Assembly (NCBI RefSeq): GCF_031834615.1 | Contig: NZ_CP115543.1 | Coordinates: 3,979,001-4,043,000, forward strand | Origin: Stenotrophomonas aracearum | Lineage (GTDB): Bacteria > Pseudomonadota > Gammaproteobacteria > Xanthomonadales > Xanthomonadaceae | Length of the DNA: 64,000 nt | Reading direction: 5' to 3' | Part shown: positions 17,493-26,332 of the stretch, piece after piece | Position numbering within the stretch: position 1 is the first letter of the stretch | How the letters are laid out: each line of letters begins with the position of its first letter | Translations under genes and position numbers: made by a program | The notes under the pieces: model-generated | Seen by the model: only the letters and a program-made list of their open reading frames with translations | Databases searched by the model: none | Told to the model about the DNA's origin: nothing

Positions 17493-18065
17493 TCAGTCCG
17501 GACACGTGGTGTTGACGTACTCTGCCCACCAGCGGATAAACGTCTCCTGCTGTGTTGTCTCAATCGCACCAGGGCGTGCAAATCGAACCCTAGCCATGGC
17601 GTCCTCCGGATCGACGGCAGAGCCACTTTCCAATAGGAGCATGGACGCCACTGTGCCGGCGCGGCCAAGCCCGCCCTTACAGTGGACGACAACCTTGGCT
17701 CCGTCTAAAAGCTCCGCACAGAGCATTGGACCCAAGCTCTTCCAGCGGTCAAGTAGCCGCTCGTCCGGCGCAGCGCCGTCAGTGATCGGCAGTCCGTGCC
17801 ATATCAGACCATGTGTGGTCGCGCACTGAGGCAATGAAGAGACACGTAGTTCCTCAAACTCCCATGCCTCGATCAGGGTGATCAGGTGCCGTGCCCCCCA
17901 TTTGACGATCACGCCAAGATCCAGATCCAGATCCCTAGCCCAAGAACCGGTCATTGCGACCTCTTGGTACTTCCCGGGGGCGAAGGTGACACCGATCGCA
18001 CCACCGCAACTTCCCACTGGTAGGGTGGCAATGTTCAAGGGATGGGTAAGACTTGTCCTGACCAT
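17493..18065 (-). CDS. Protein tyrosine / dual-specificity phosphatase
   Basis: This 190-residue protein carries the cysteine-phosphatase P-loop VHCKGGLGRAGTVAS (HCx5R plus Thr) at roughly residue 130, with an upstream ITDGAAPDE loop supplying a likely general-acid Asp. It would hydrolyse phosphotyrosine or another phosphomonoester through a cysteinyl-phosphate. The ATG at 18065 has a GGAG seven bases upstream; a GTG at 18092 is an alternative start. It is preceded by one copy of the repeated GCGTGAGCCTACTGGTAC element. With the neighbouring HAD and metallophosphoesterase genes it forms a cluster of three unrelated phosphatase folds, whose common purpose is unknown. Confidence 0.8.
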   Translation of the reverse strand: MVRTSLTHPLNIATLPVGSCGGAIGVTFAPGKYQEVAMTGSWARDLDLDLGVIVKWGARHLITLIEAWEFEELRVSSLPQCATTHGLIWHGLPITDGAAPDERLLDRWKSLGPMLCAELLDGAKVVVHCKGGLGRAGTVASMLLLESGSAVDPEDAMARVRFARPGAIETTQQETFIRWWAEYVNTTCPD

Positions 18066-18570
18066 CGGAGCACTCCAGCCCGTGCGCTCCACAGGGAAGG
18101 CGGGCGAATCGACACCGAACCAGTTCCGGCGCCGTCTGAAACGCTGCGCCTAATCGAGCGAAAAGTCCAATGCGTGAGCCTACTGGTACGTCCGGACGAG
18201 GTGATCCAGCGGGCAGCGTTCCCATTGACAGTCCGATGCGGCAATCAAACCGTCGGGTCTAGGGACCAGACGGATTGAACTCACTTGGCAACGTAAGTCA
18301 ACCCTAGCAGGGAGGTTTGCGCTATCCCGATTGGCCCAGTTGCTACTAGTCATCAAGCTGGCGAGCGTGGAAAGGTTATCGATGAAGTCCCTTCCCCACG
18401 GGATGGCCACGCCACTTTTGCCTTGATCACTAAGATTGGCATGGCGTACACACCCGGCTGCTTGCCCTTGGGGCGTAGCTGGCCGGCGCTGAGCGATTTG
18501 CTGTAAGCGGGCGAGCCGACATTGGCGCCAACCGAACTTGATACGCCAACAACCCGGACAGGGAGAGGGC
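18066..18570. other. Intergenic, no gene seen apart from upstream element
   Basis: About 500 bases without a supported gene. Reading frames here have no ribosome binding site or recognisable domain. It contains the repeat element at 18172-18189. Confidence 0.5.
18172..18189 (-). repeat. Third copy of the 18-bp upstream element
   Basis: GCGTGAGCCTACTGGTAC is identical to 17386-17403 and lies about 105 bases upstream of the tyrosine phosphatase start, in the same orientation relative to its gene. Confidence 0.55.
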
Positions 18571-18915
18571 ATGAAATTTTCCGACGTGCGGTTTGATGAG
18601 CTGAGCAACGATCAACTACGCGAGTTGCCGAAGGAATGGATTGTTCACCATATGGGCCGCCCTACACGGTCCAAAATCATCAGCGCCAAGCGCGCGACGC
18701 GTTTCAGGTCAGCATTGATCGCCGCACTGTGCATCTACACGTTTGCCACGCAGGGATCGCATCTTCTGGCAGCTCTTGAGTTGTGTCTTATTGGATATGA
18801 AATCGCGTACTACACGTTGTGGAAGGCCAAGTTGGAAGGCGACTACATCGATCACCTAAGGGCCTATACGGAGGAAGCCAATAACCTGCCTGAGTGGCCC
18901 GCTATCGAGGAATAG
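18571..18915 (+). CDS. Small hypothetical membrane-associated protein
   Basis: This 114-residue protein starts at an ATG just after a purine-rich GGGAGAGGGC. The middle part, about residues 48-85, is hydrophobic (LIAALCIYTFATQGSH, then LLAALELCLIGYEIAYY) and could form one or two membrane helices; the ends are charged. No family was recognised. It is the only plus-strand gene near the right end of the island. Confidence 0.6.
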   Translation: MKFSDVRFDELSNDQLRELPKEWIVHHMGRPTRSKIISAKRATRFRSALIAALCIYTFATQGSHLLAALELCLIGYEIAYYTLWKAKLEGDYIDHLRAYTEEANNLPEWPAIEE

Positions 18916-19301
18916 TGTCACTGCCGAAGGGAAGAGAGCCTATAGCCAATCCGGGCGTGGCCTGGCTGGCTTCTCTGCCCAGTCCAGCGACAGTGTCCCG
19001 CCGCTATTCGGTTCATTGGCCGCCGGGTGTCCAATTGGATGTCTCATCTTTCTTCCCAGAGAGCTGCGGAAGGCGTCAGACGAGCGACGATCTGAATAGG
19101 CCTGCTGGATGGGAGGCTGGGAAGCCGCTACGACCAGCCAATATCAATCCAATGCGGGGTGCCCCGCCGCGGGCATCAAAATTGTGCGAGAAACTGTCCA
19201 TGCACAAGCACTTCGGCAATGGACAAGGCAATACTCCGCAACATGCTGATCCATATAGATAATTCATGTTGTCCATGCATGCATTGTTACATGTACACAA
19301 G
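18916..19301. other. Right end of island with candidate recombinase sites
   Basis: There is no gene. Three copies of a TTGTCCATG-like motif occur close to the comM junction: 19194-19202 (CTGTCCATG, plus), 19218-19227 (CTTGTCCATT, minus) and 19269-19277 (TTGTCCATG, plus). The first two form an inverted pair. AT-rich palindromic sequence follows up to about 19298, where comM coding begins. These could be core or arm sites for the recombinase at 32-1966; the matching left end is outside the window. Confidence 0.5.
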
Positions 19302-19764
19302 CGGCTGGGCCGGCGACCGCAGTGGCCGATGCCGTTGCAGCGGTGAAGCCATCCAGCGGTACCGCGGTCGCGTGTCCGGCCCGCTGCTCGACCGCATCGA
19401 CCTGCATGTGCAGGTGCCACGACTGGAACCACGAGAGCTGCGAAGCGACGCGCCCTGTGGAGAAGACAGCGCTACCGTCCGCGCACGCGTGGTGGCCGCG
19501 CGCAATGTGCAGCTCGAGCGCAGCAGCAAGCCCAATGCCCAGCTGCTACCGACGGAGCTGGACCTCCACTGCCGACTCGAGCCCGACGATCAACACCTGC
19601 TGGAATCAGCCGTCGAGCAGCTGCAGCTTTCTGCACGCTCGATGCATCGCATTCTGCGTGTGGCTAGAACACTGGCGGATCTGGCGCATAGCGAGCGAAT
19701 TGCCACTGAGCACCTGGCTGAGGCGATCGGGTACAGGCAGGTGGATCGGGGCGGAACTGGATGA
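19302..19764 (+). pseudogene. comM: comM 3' fragment (island insertion point)
   Basis: From about 19302 the plus strand reads in frame as the C-terminal part of the ComM/YifB Mg-chelatase-like AAA+ ATPase: GWAGDRSGRCRCSGE, QRYRGRVSGPLLDRIDLHV, and the C-terminal LSARSMHRILRVARTLADL with HLAEAIGYRQ. ComM is a hexameric helicase that promotes branch migration in natural transformation and is normally about 500 residues. Only about 150 remain; the N-terminal two thirds are replaced by island sequence starting just before the conserved GxAGDxSGRC stretch. The rest of comM is presumably left of the window, beyond the integrase. Confidence 0.85.
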
Positions 19765-19803
19765 AGCCGGGGTGCCCGCACAAGCGCCCACACCGGCAGC
19801 CCT

Positions 19804-22549
19804 TTACTGGAAGTCCAGCGACAGCTCCACGAACATCGAGCGGCCAAACGCGTTGTAGACACCCTGGTCGTAGTACGGCCAGTTGCCGTTGGTGCGGTCC
19901 ACCGGCGGTCGCTCGTTGGTCAGGTTGTTGGCCGTCAGCATCACGCTGGCCAGCTTGTTGATGCGGTAGTTGACCGTGGCATTCCAGGTCGTCCACGGGC
20001 CGATGTTGCGCTCTTCGCCGATCGCATTCCAGGTCGGCGCATTGCGGATGCCGTACACGTTGGTGCTGAACGCGCCGATGTTCCAGTTCGCACCGAACGT
20101 CGCCCGGTAGTGCAGCTCGTTGGAGTTGGCGCAGCACAGCATGTCGTAGACCGGGTCGCCTTCCTGCTGCTGCAGTTCGTGCTTCAGCGGCCGGTAGTAG
20201 CCCGCGTTCACGCCGAAGTCGCCCGCACGCCCCGCGCTCCACTTGTAGTCGGCCGCTGCCTGGATACCGGTCTGGCGCTGCTTGGCCAGGTTGATCGGGT
20301 ACGAGAACACCTTGGACACGCCGTTGGGATTGATCGGGTCGGTGGCCGGCAGGCGCTGTACCTGGGCCAGGATCTGGCGGCAGGTCGGCGAGTTGATGTC
20401 GAAGTTCACGTCGCCATTCTCCGACGTACCCAGTCGGCAGTTGGCTTCGGAGGTGAGGATGCTGTCGGTACCGAGGATGGACACCTCGTTCTCGATCTTC
20501 ACCGAGTTGTAGTCCACCGACAGGTTCAACGCATTGTCCAGCGCCGACCAGACGAAGCCGTAGGTGAACGTTTCGGCCGTGATGTCCTTCAGGTCGCGGT
20601 TGCCGGTGCTGGAGGACAGCACCGACAGGGACGACTGCGGGCACTCGTCGAAGTTCTCGGAGGTGAACCCCGCCTGCCGGCACAGGAAGGTGTCGACGTT
20701 GGTGGTGTAGCCGCTGCTCTCGCGCGAGTACAGGTAGAACATGTCCGGCGAGCGGAAGGCGGTCGCATAGCTGCCGCGCAGCAGCAGCGAGTCGATCGGG
20801 CGGTACTCCAGCCCCAGCTTCCAGGTTGCCTTGCCGTTGCCGCCGCCGCCCTGCAGCGAGTACTTGTCATAGCGCCCGGACAGGTTGGCACTGAAGGTGT
20901 CGAAGATCGGCACCTGCAGTTCGGCACCGATCGCGTACAGGTCGCGCTGGCCCTCGGCCGAGGTGCCTGCGGTCTGGCCGCGGAACAGGGTGGCGGCATT
21001 GGGATCGGCCGACTGGTTGAAGAACTTCTCGCGGGTGCCCTGCAGGATCATCGCAAAGCCGACGTCGCCGGCCGGCAGCTCGAACAGCGAGGTATTGGTC
21101 ACCAGCGCGGTCACGCCGGTGCGCGACGCGTTGGATTCGGCGCGGTTGGTGCCACTGAACTGGTCGTACTGGCCGCGGGTCAGCGGCTGGTACAGCACGT
21201 CCAGGTTCGGCGCGTACGCGTCGTAGCCATTGACCTTGCCCAGCAGCGGACCGAGGTAATAGTCGTCGATACCGCCCACCGCCAGGAAGTCGGTGGACTT
21301 GCGGGTCACGTCGGTGCTGGAGCGGTTCACGTACACGTCGTAGTCGAACCCGGTGTCGCCCAGTCCGCCACGCGCACCCGCCGTGATGTTCCAGGAGCGC
21401 GTGTACACGCGCTGGTCCTTCGAATCCATGCCCACTTCTTCAGGCGCATAGATGCGCTGCCACTGCTCGTAGTTGGCTGGTCTGGTTGTAGAAGGTTTTG
21501 TTCCAGAACGGGCTGCCGCCCGAGTAGGTCGGCCGGCCGTAGCTGAAGAGGATGTCCGAGTACAGCTCGGTGGTTTCACTGAGGTGGTAGCGCAGGAACG
21601 TGGTTGCGTTCACGTCCTCGCTCTTGTTGTAGAGCGTGGCGGTGCCGACATTGTTCGGGCTGCCGCAGTAGTAGCCGGTACCCGCCGCGTTGCGGTGCGC
21701 GTAGCTGGTGCTGCCACCGAACAGATAGGACAGCGGCTCGCACGTGGCCTGGCCCGGATCGATGTAGCCGTTGGGCGACATCTGCATGCGCAGGAAGGTA
21801 CGCGACGGATCCTGCGGGCCGGTCGGGCTGTCGTTGACGCTGTCGATGTAGCTGCGGTCAGAGGCGAAGATCGGCTTCTGTTTGGTGTACTCCAGCCCGT
21901 AACTGAGGTCCAGGTTGCCGAAGGTGTGGCCGTTGCTGAAGATGAAGCGCTGGCTGGAGCCGCCCCCGTCGCTGTAGCCGCCGGCGCGGTAGCGGAAGTG
22001 CGCGCCCTCCACCTTGTCCTTCAGCACGATGTTGATCACGCCGGCCACGGCCGAGGAGCCGTACACCGACGACTGCCCACCGGTGAGCACGTCGATGCGT
22101 TCGACCATGCCCAGCGGAATGTTGGCGATGTCCACGATGCTGGTGTTGCCGTTGTAGGCCAGCGGGTAGCTGTTGAGCGGGCGCCCGTTGAGCAGCGTGA
22201 GCGTGTAGCTCGGGTCCAGGCCGAACAGGCTGACCGTCTTCGCGCCCGGCGTATAGAACCCGGTGCCCTGCGAATCCTGCACCGAGCCATTGGCAACAGG
22301 CAACGAGCGCAGCGCGTCGAATACGGTGGTGAAGCCCTGGGCCTCGATTTCTTCGGCGGTGATGGTGGTCACCGGCGAGGGGCCTTCGATCTGTGCGCGG
22401 GGAATCAGCGAGCCGGTGACATTCACCGCATCGAGCTGGCGCGTGGCCGGCTCGGTGCCCTTTTCTTCGGGCGGGGTGGCTTGTGCCTGGGCGGCAAGGG
22501 GGGACATCAGTACGGACGACACCAGCAACGACAGCAACGTGCGCTTCAT
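19804..22549 (-). pseudogene. TonB-dependent receptor with single frameshift
   Basis: This is an outer-membrane TonB-dependent receptor of about 915 residues split into two frames. The N-terminal part starts at 22549 (GGAG upstream) with signal peptide MKRTLLSLLVSSVLMSPLAA, then a plug domain (PVTTITAEEIEAQGFTTVFD, SSVYGSSAVAGVINIVLKD). The barrel follows, ending in LSLDFQ with an aromatic C-terminal residue. The frame changes near 21475-21485 at FYNQT, consistent with one extra A. Either the gene is newly inactivated or the base is an assembly error. No transport or hydrolase genes nearby hint at the ligand. Its promoter carries a palindrome that suggests repression. Confidence 0.85.
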
Positions 22550-22640
22550 TCTGCAGCTCTCCAGTACAAGGTCTCCCGCTGCCGGTCCGGCGCAGGAGGG
22601 TTGGGTATGCGGGGGGTTCCGTGAAGCGTGGGGAGCCACT

Positions 22641-22712
22641 TTTCTAGATCGATCTAAATTGGTTGTCAATAATTTGTAATGAAACTAATTTCCCGGGATT
22701 AGATCGAACGAA
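22641..22712. promoter_or_regulatory. TonB-receptor promoter with TAGATCGATCTA operator
   Basis: On the minus strand a perfect -35 TTGACA (22669-22664) and a -10 TAGAAA (22646-22641) are separated by 17 bases. The perfect palindrome TAGATCGATCTA (22645-22656) covers the space between them. A second, related half site TTAGATCGAACGAA lies at 22699-22712. A repressor bound at the palindrome would shut off the receptor gene; the regulator is not in the window. Confidence 0.6.
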
Positions 22713-22786
22713 ATGGCACTTGCGGCGGTCCCGGAGGCTGGTGCAGGATCAGCGCGTTTGTTCCGTCACGTCCCGGAGTGCCGTCC

Positions 22787-23494
22787 ATGCGTTTGCGCCG
22801 TTGCCTGATCGTTCCTGCCGTTGCAGCCGTCCTCGCCTTCCCCGCCGCACATGCTGCGGACATCACGCAGACCCGTGACGGGGTCACGCTGACCTACCAG
22901 GACCCGAGCGGTTCAACGAACGCGGAGGTGCGCGACCGCATCATCGCCACCTTCTTCTCCGCCTACCCGCGCGAACGCGCCGACTTCCACCCGGCCGCGC
23001 CTTCCAGCGTGCACATCGTCATGGACCCGTCCTACGACGGTGTTGCCTATGTCGGCGAGAAGGAGAAGGCCGCCACCATCACCATCAATCCGCGCTGGCT
23101 GGAGAAGCATCCCAACGACACCGACCTGGTCACCCATGAAGCGATGCATATCGTGCAGGGCTACCCGGGCTACGCCAGCGAGCAGGCGCCTTCGTGGCTG
23201 GTGGAGGGCATTGCCGACTACGCGCGCGATGTCTACGGCGTGGATAATGCCGCCGGCGGCTGGGCGCTGCCGGCGCAGGTCAAGGCCGAGCACAAGGTGG
23301 ATACGGGGTACCGGGTGACCGGCGCGTTCCTGAAGTGGAGCGAGGCGGAACATCCGGGGTTGGTGGAAGCGCTGGATGGGGCGTTGCGCAAGGGCAGTTA
23401 CACGCCGGCGTTGTGGAAGCAGCGCACCGGGAATGATCTGGCCGCGTTGTGGGAGGCGTATGTTGCGCAGCGGGCGGGTGGGAAGCAGGCGTAG
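22787..23494 (+). CDS. Secreted basic-secretory-protein-type metallopeptidase
   Basis: This 235-residue protein has a cleavable signal peptide (MRLRRCLIVPAVAAVLAF, then PAAHA). The mature part carries a gluzincin-type zinc motif THEAMHIVQGY near residue 118 and a downstream WLVEGIADYARD that would supply a third ligand. This combination matches the plant basic secretory protein family (PF04450) found in bacteria as secreted peptidases. The start at 22787 has GGAG eight bases upstream; a GTG three codons earlier is possible. It is divergent from the TonB receptor gene and likely acts in the periplasm or medium. Confidence 0.8.
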   Translation: MRLRRCLIVPAVAAVLAFPAAHAADITQTRDGVTLTYQDPSGSTNAEVRDRIIATFFSAYPRERADFHPAAPSSVHIVMDPSYDGVAYVGEKEKAATITINPRWLEKHPNDTDLVTHEAMHIVQGYPGYASEQAPSWLVEGIADYARDVYGVDNAAGGWALPAQVKAEHKVDTGYRVTGAFLKWSEAEHPGLVEALDGALRKGSYTPALWKQRTGNDLAALWEAYVAQRAGGKQA

Positions 23495-23586
23495 TGCGGT
23501 GGCGTAGCTACGGAGGCATCGCTCCGTTTCAGGTCAATGCGTTGATGCATTGACCATCGTTACGTGCGGGCGTTTGGGAACCGCCC

Positions 23587-24420
23587 CTACCGGAGAACGA
23601 ACTGTTCGAGTGCCAAGGCGACGCCGTCTTCCGCGTTTGTTGATGTCTGGTGCAGCGCTGTCGCTTTTACGATGTCGACAGCATTGCCCATCGCCACGCT
23701 CGTGCCTGCGTACTGCAGCATGGTGAGGTCGTTCTCCTGGTCGCCGATGGCCATCACCTGGCTGCGGTCGATACCCAGGTGTTCTGCCAGCTTCTGCAGG
23801 CTGGGGCCCTTGCCCGCGCGATGGTCGAACACCTCCAGGAAGAACGCAGCGCTCTTGAGCACCGCGAAGCGTTCGGTCAAGGCGGCAGGCAGGCGCGGAA
23901 TGACCGCGTCCAGCACCTGCGGCTCGTCCACCATCATGAGCTTGATGAAGGACATTTCCGGGTCCATCTCGGCCACGCTGCGGTACGAGAGCGGCACGCG
24001 GGAAAGGTGGGAGTCGGCCACGGTGTAGATGCTGATGTCGCGGTTGGGCGTGTACAGGCGCTCGCCGTCCAGCGCCTGGAAGTGCACGCCCATCTCGCGG
24101 GCGACCTGCTCGCAGAACAGGAAGTCGTCGAAGCTCAGCGGGTACTCCACCACCACCTCGCCGGTGGCAACGCGCGTGACCAGGCCACCATTGCAGGCGA
24201 TGCAGTAGTCCTCGGCACCATCGATGCCCAGCTCGTCCAGGAACGGCGCCAGGCCCGAAACAGGCCTGCCACTGGTCAGTACGATGCGGACGCCCTGCTC
24301 GCGGGCGCGGGCGATGGCCGGCTTCACCCGCGGGGTAAGACGATGCGCGGGATCCAGCAGGGTGCCATCCATGTCGATGGCCACCAGTTCAATCGCCGCC
24401 GGGCGCTGCCCACTATCCAT
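23587..24420 (-). CDS. yidA: Cof-type HAD-IIB sugar phosphatase
   Basis: This 277-residue cytoplasmic phosphatase belongs to the HAD-IIB (Cof) family. Motif I is VAIDMDGTLLD near residue 13, motif II is VLTSGRP, and motifs III/IV appear as the Lys in HRAGKGPSLQKLAE and the MAIGDQENDLTML loop. The size and the GKGxSLQKL signature fit YidA-like sugar phosphatases, which remove phosphate from small phosphosugars. The ATG at 24420 has AAGG nine bases upstream. It is a stand-alone gene. Confidence 0.85.
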   Translation of the reverse strand: MDSGQRPAAIELVAIDMDGTLLDPAHRLTPRVKPAIARAREQGVRIVLTSGRPVSGLAPFLDELGIDGAEDYCIACNGGLVTRVATGEVVVEYPLSFDDFLFCEQVAREMGVHFQALDGERLYTPNRDISIYTVADSHLSRVPLSYRSVAEMDPEMSFIKLMMVDEPQVLDAVIPRLPAALTERFAVLKSAAFFLEVFDHRAGKGPSLQKLAEHLGIDRSQVMAIGDQENDLTMLQYAGTSVAMGNAVDIVKATALHQTSTNAEDGVALALEQFVLR

Positions 24421-24489
24421 TTCGTTCAACCTTGTTCACTACCGGTTCCCGGGCACCGCCCAGCGCCGTAGTTTAAGGCAGCCGAGCAC

Positions 24490-24528
24490 CCGAACAAAAA
24501 GAGCCAGCCGGGTTGCCCCGGCTGGCTC
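24490..24528 (-). terminator. Intrinsic terminator of effector operon
   Basis: A 12-bp GC-rich stem with a four-base loop (24501-24528) is followed on the minus strand by a run of T (complement of AAAAA at 24496-24500). It lies 38 bases past the stop of the effector gene and would end that operon. Confidence 0.85.
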
Positions 24529-24566
24529 CATCACTACACACGCATCAAGCGTAAGGCGACGGGGGT

Positions 24567-26288
24567 TTACCGCCCCATCGCCACCTTCTGCTGCTCTTCC
24601 TGCACCTGGCGCTGCTGCTGGGCCTCGTTATTGCCCAGCAGTGCGGCGTTGGTCTGCTCCAGCGGCGGGGCCTGGCTGAGGTCCACCGCCGCCCGGTAGC
24701 CCGGCGTGGTGCCCATCACGAAGGCCTTGCCGTCCTGCACGCTCACGCTCTGCAGCTTCTCCGCCGAGTCGATGCCGGCCTGCTTGGCCTGCAACGTGAC
24801 GTTGGCCGCCGCCTCGTTGGAGATCGCCGCGGGCAACTGGCTGCGGATGGCGTTGTGCAGTGCCGTGTCCGGGTGCGCCTTGTCGCCGAGCTGCGGGCCA
24901 GTGGGGCTGCGGGTCTCCGCTGTCTGGACCTGTGTGGCGGCCAGCTTGGCGGCGGTCTCGCGACCCACCACGCCGTCGTCCTTCAGGCCCTGCTGCTTCT
25001 GGAAGGCCAGCACCGCTTCGCGCGTGTTGTCACCGAACTTGCCGTCCTCGGCCAGCGGATTGCCATTGGCATCGCGTACGCCCTGGCGGTTCAGCGCCTG
25101 CTGCAGCTCGGTCACCTCGTCGCTGCGGTCGCCCTTGCGCAGGGTGCCGGCCGGAGCATGCTCGTGGTCGTGCTTGCCCGCCTCCTGCTGTACACCCTTG
25201 TTCCAATAGCTTTCCGGGTTGATCAGCTTTCCGGACGCGTCCTTCATCTGGTAGTGCACGTGCTGCGCGTACTGGTTCGCGCCCTGCGGACCGCGCCCGC
25301 CCATGGTGCCGATCGGGTCGCCCGGTTCCACGTGCTGGCCCACCTTCACCTGGGTGCTCTGCATGTGCAGGATCTGGTGCGAGATGCCGTCCGCGTCCTG
25401 GATCATCACGGTGCCGTACTTCCCGCCCACCGAGGTCACGGTGCCGGCAATCGGCGCGTGTATGGTCGGGTGCTGCAGGTTGCGGCCGGTCTGGCCGCCC
25501 ACGTAGTTGAAGTCGCTGCCACCGTGCGCCTTTTCGCCGCGGTGCTCACCAAAGTGGCCGGTGATGTGCGGCTTCACGCCGTTCTGCGGCGGCAGCATTA
25601 CCTGCATGGTGTGTTCGTACGAACGCACCTGCGACGCCGCGCCAACGGCTGCTGCGGCGCCCACCGGCGCCGACTGTTGCTGCTGCGTCGGAGCCTGGTC
25701 CAGCGTCTGGCCCAGGCGCTGGTTCACGAACTGCTCGTACTCATCCAGGTGCGGCGCCACCTTGCGCTGCGACAGGCCGAGGCCGCCGTAGTCCCTGGTC
25801 GGGCCGTCATGGTGGTACTTGTAGATGTAGTCTTCGCCCTGGCCGCGATCGCGCGCCAGGTTGCGGTTGTCGACGAAGTGCGCCACCAGCGCGTCGGACT
25901 GCGCGTCCACGTCGAATCGGTTGGCGTTGTTCAGGCCGTAGTGCTTGCCGGTCCGGTCGATGAACTGGCCCAGGCCCGAGGCCGAGGTGGTGCCGGCGGC
26001 GGCATCCGGATTGAAGCCGGATTCCACGCGGGCAATGGCCAGTACGTAGGCGGTTTCGCGTGGCGTCAGGCCGGCCTCGCGCGAGGATTCGATCAGCGAG
26101 TCGATCACGCGCGACTGCACTTCCGGCGAAGCATCGCCCCAGCGGCGCGACTGGCCATGCAGGGTACGGGTTTCGTCGATCGGCTCGCGGTAACGGCTCC
26201 ACGGCTCGATCTGGCTGCTGCGGTACGCCGCTCCAGGCGGCTGCACCATGCTGGTGTAGATGTCGTTGGGCATGTCTGTGCTATCCAT
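24567..26288 (-). CDS. T4SS antibacterial effector: peptidoglycan hydrolase with XVIPCD
   Basis: This 573-residue protein combines several cell-wall modules. Residues 60-190 are lysozyme/transglycosylase-like (ETAYVLAIARVESGFNPDAA, SGLGQFIDRTGKHYG). Residues 235-365 form an M23 LytM-type peptidase (HGGSDFNY, APIAGTVTS, HILHMQS-like and HVHYQM zinc motifs). Residues 380-455 are a PG_binding_1 repeat (LRKGDRSDEVTELQQAL, DGKFGDNTREAVLAFQ). The C-terminus, about 465-560, resembles the XVIPCD secretion signal (GDKAHPDTALHNAIRSQLP, then RAAVDLSQAPPLEQTNA). Xanthomonadales proteins of this type are injected into rival bacteria by the X-T4SS. There is no signal peptide, as expected. Two lipoprotein genes lie upstream in the same operon. 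The secretion apparatus is not in this window. Confidence 0.85.
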   Translation of the reverse strand: MDSTDMPNDIYTSMVQPPGAAYRSSQIEPWSRYREPIDETRTLHGQSRRWGDASPEVQSRVIDSLIESSREAGLTPRETAYVLAIARVESGFNPDAAAGTTSASGLGQFIDRTGKHYGLNNANRFDVDAQSDALVAHFVDNRNLARDRGQGEDYIYKYHHDGPTRDYGGLGLSQRKVAPHLDEYEQFVNQRLGQTLDQAPTQQQQSAPVGAAAAVGAASQVRSYEHTMQVMLPPQNGVKPHITGHFGEHRGEKAHGGSDFNYVGGQTGRNLQHPTIHAPIAGTVTSVGGKYGTVMIQDADGISHQILHMQSTQVKVGQHVEPGDPIGTMGGRGPQGANQYAQHVHYQMKDASGKLINPESYWNKGVQQEAGKHDHEHAPAGTLRKGDRSDEVTELQQALNRQGVRDANGNPLAEDGKFGDNTREAVLAFQKQQGLKDDGVVGRETAAKLAATQVQTAETRSPTGPQLGDKAHPDTALHNAIRSQLPAAISNEAAANVTLQAKQAGIDSAEKLQSVSVQDGKAFVMGTTPGYRAAVDLSQAPPLEQTNAALLGNNEAQQQRQVQEEQQKVAMGR

Positions 26289-26332
26289 TCTGTGAGAAAG
26301 GGGCTTTCCTTAAGGGGTGTTGCTCCAGTGTT

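Noticed and set aside
20110..21546. Long plus-strand frame opposite the TonB receptor
   Set aside because: Its composition (Val/Arg/Gly/His rich, no domain) is the mirror of a high-GC coding strand; the receptor on the other strand explains the sequence.
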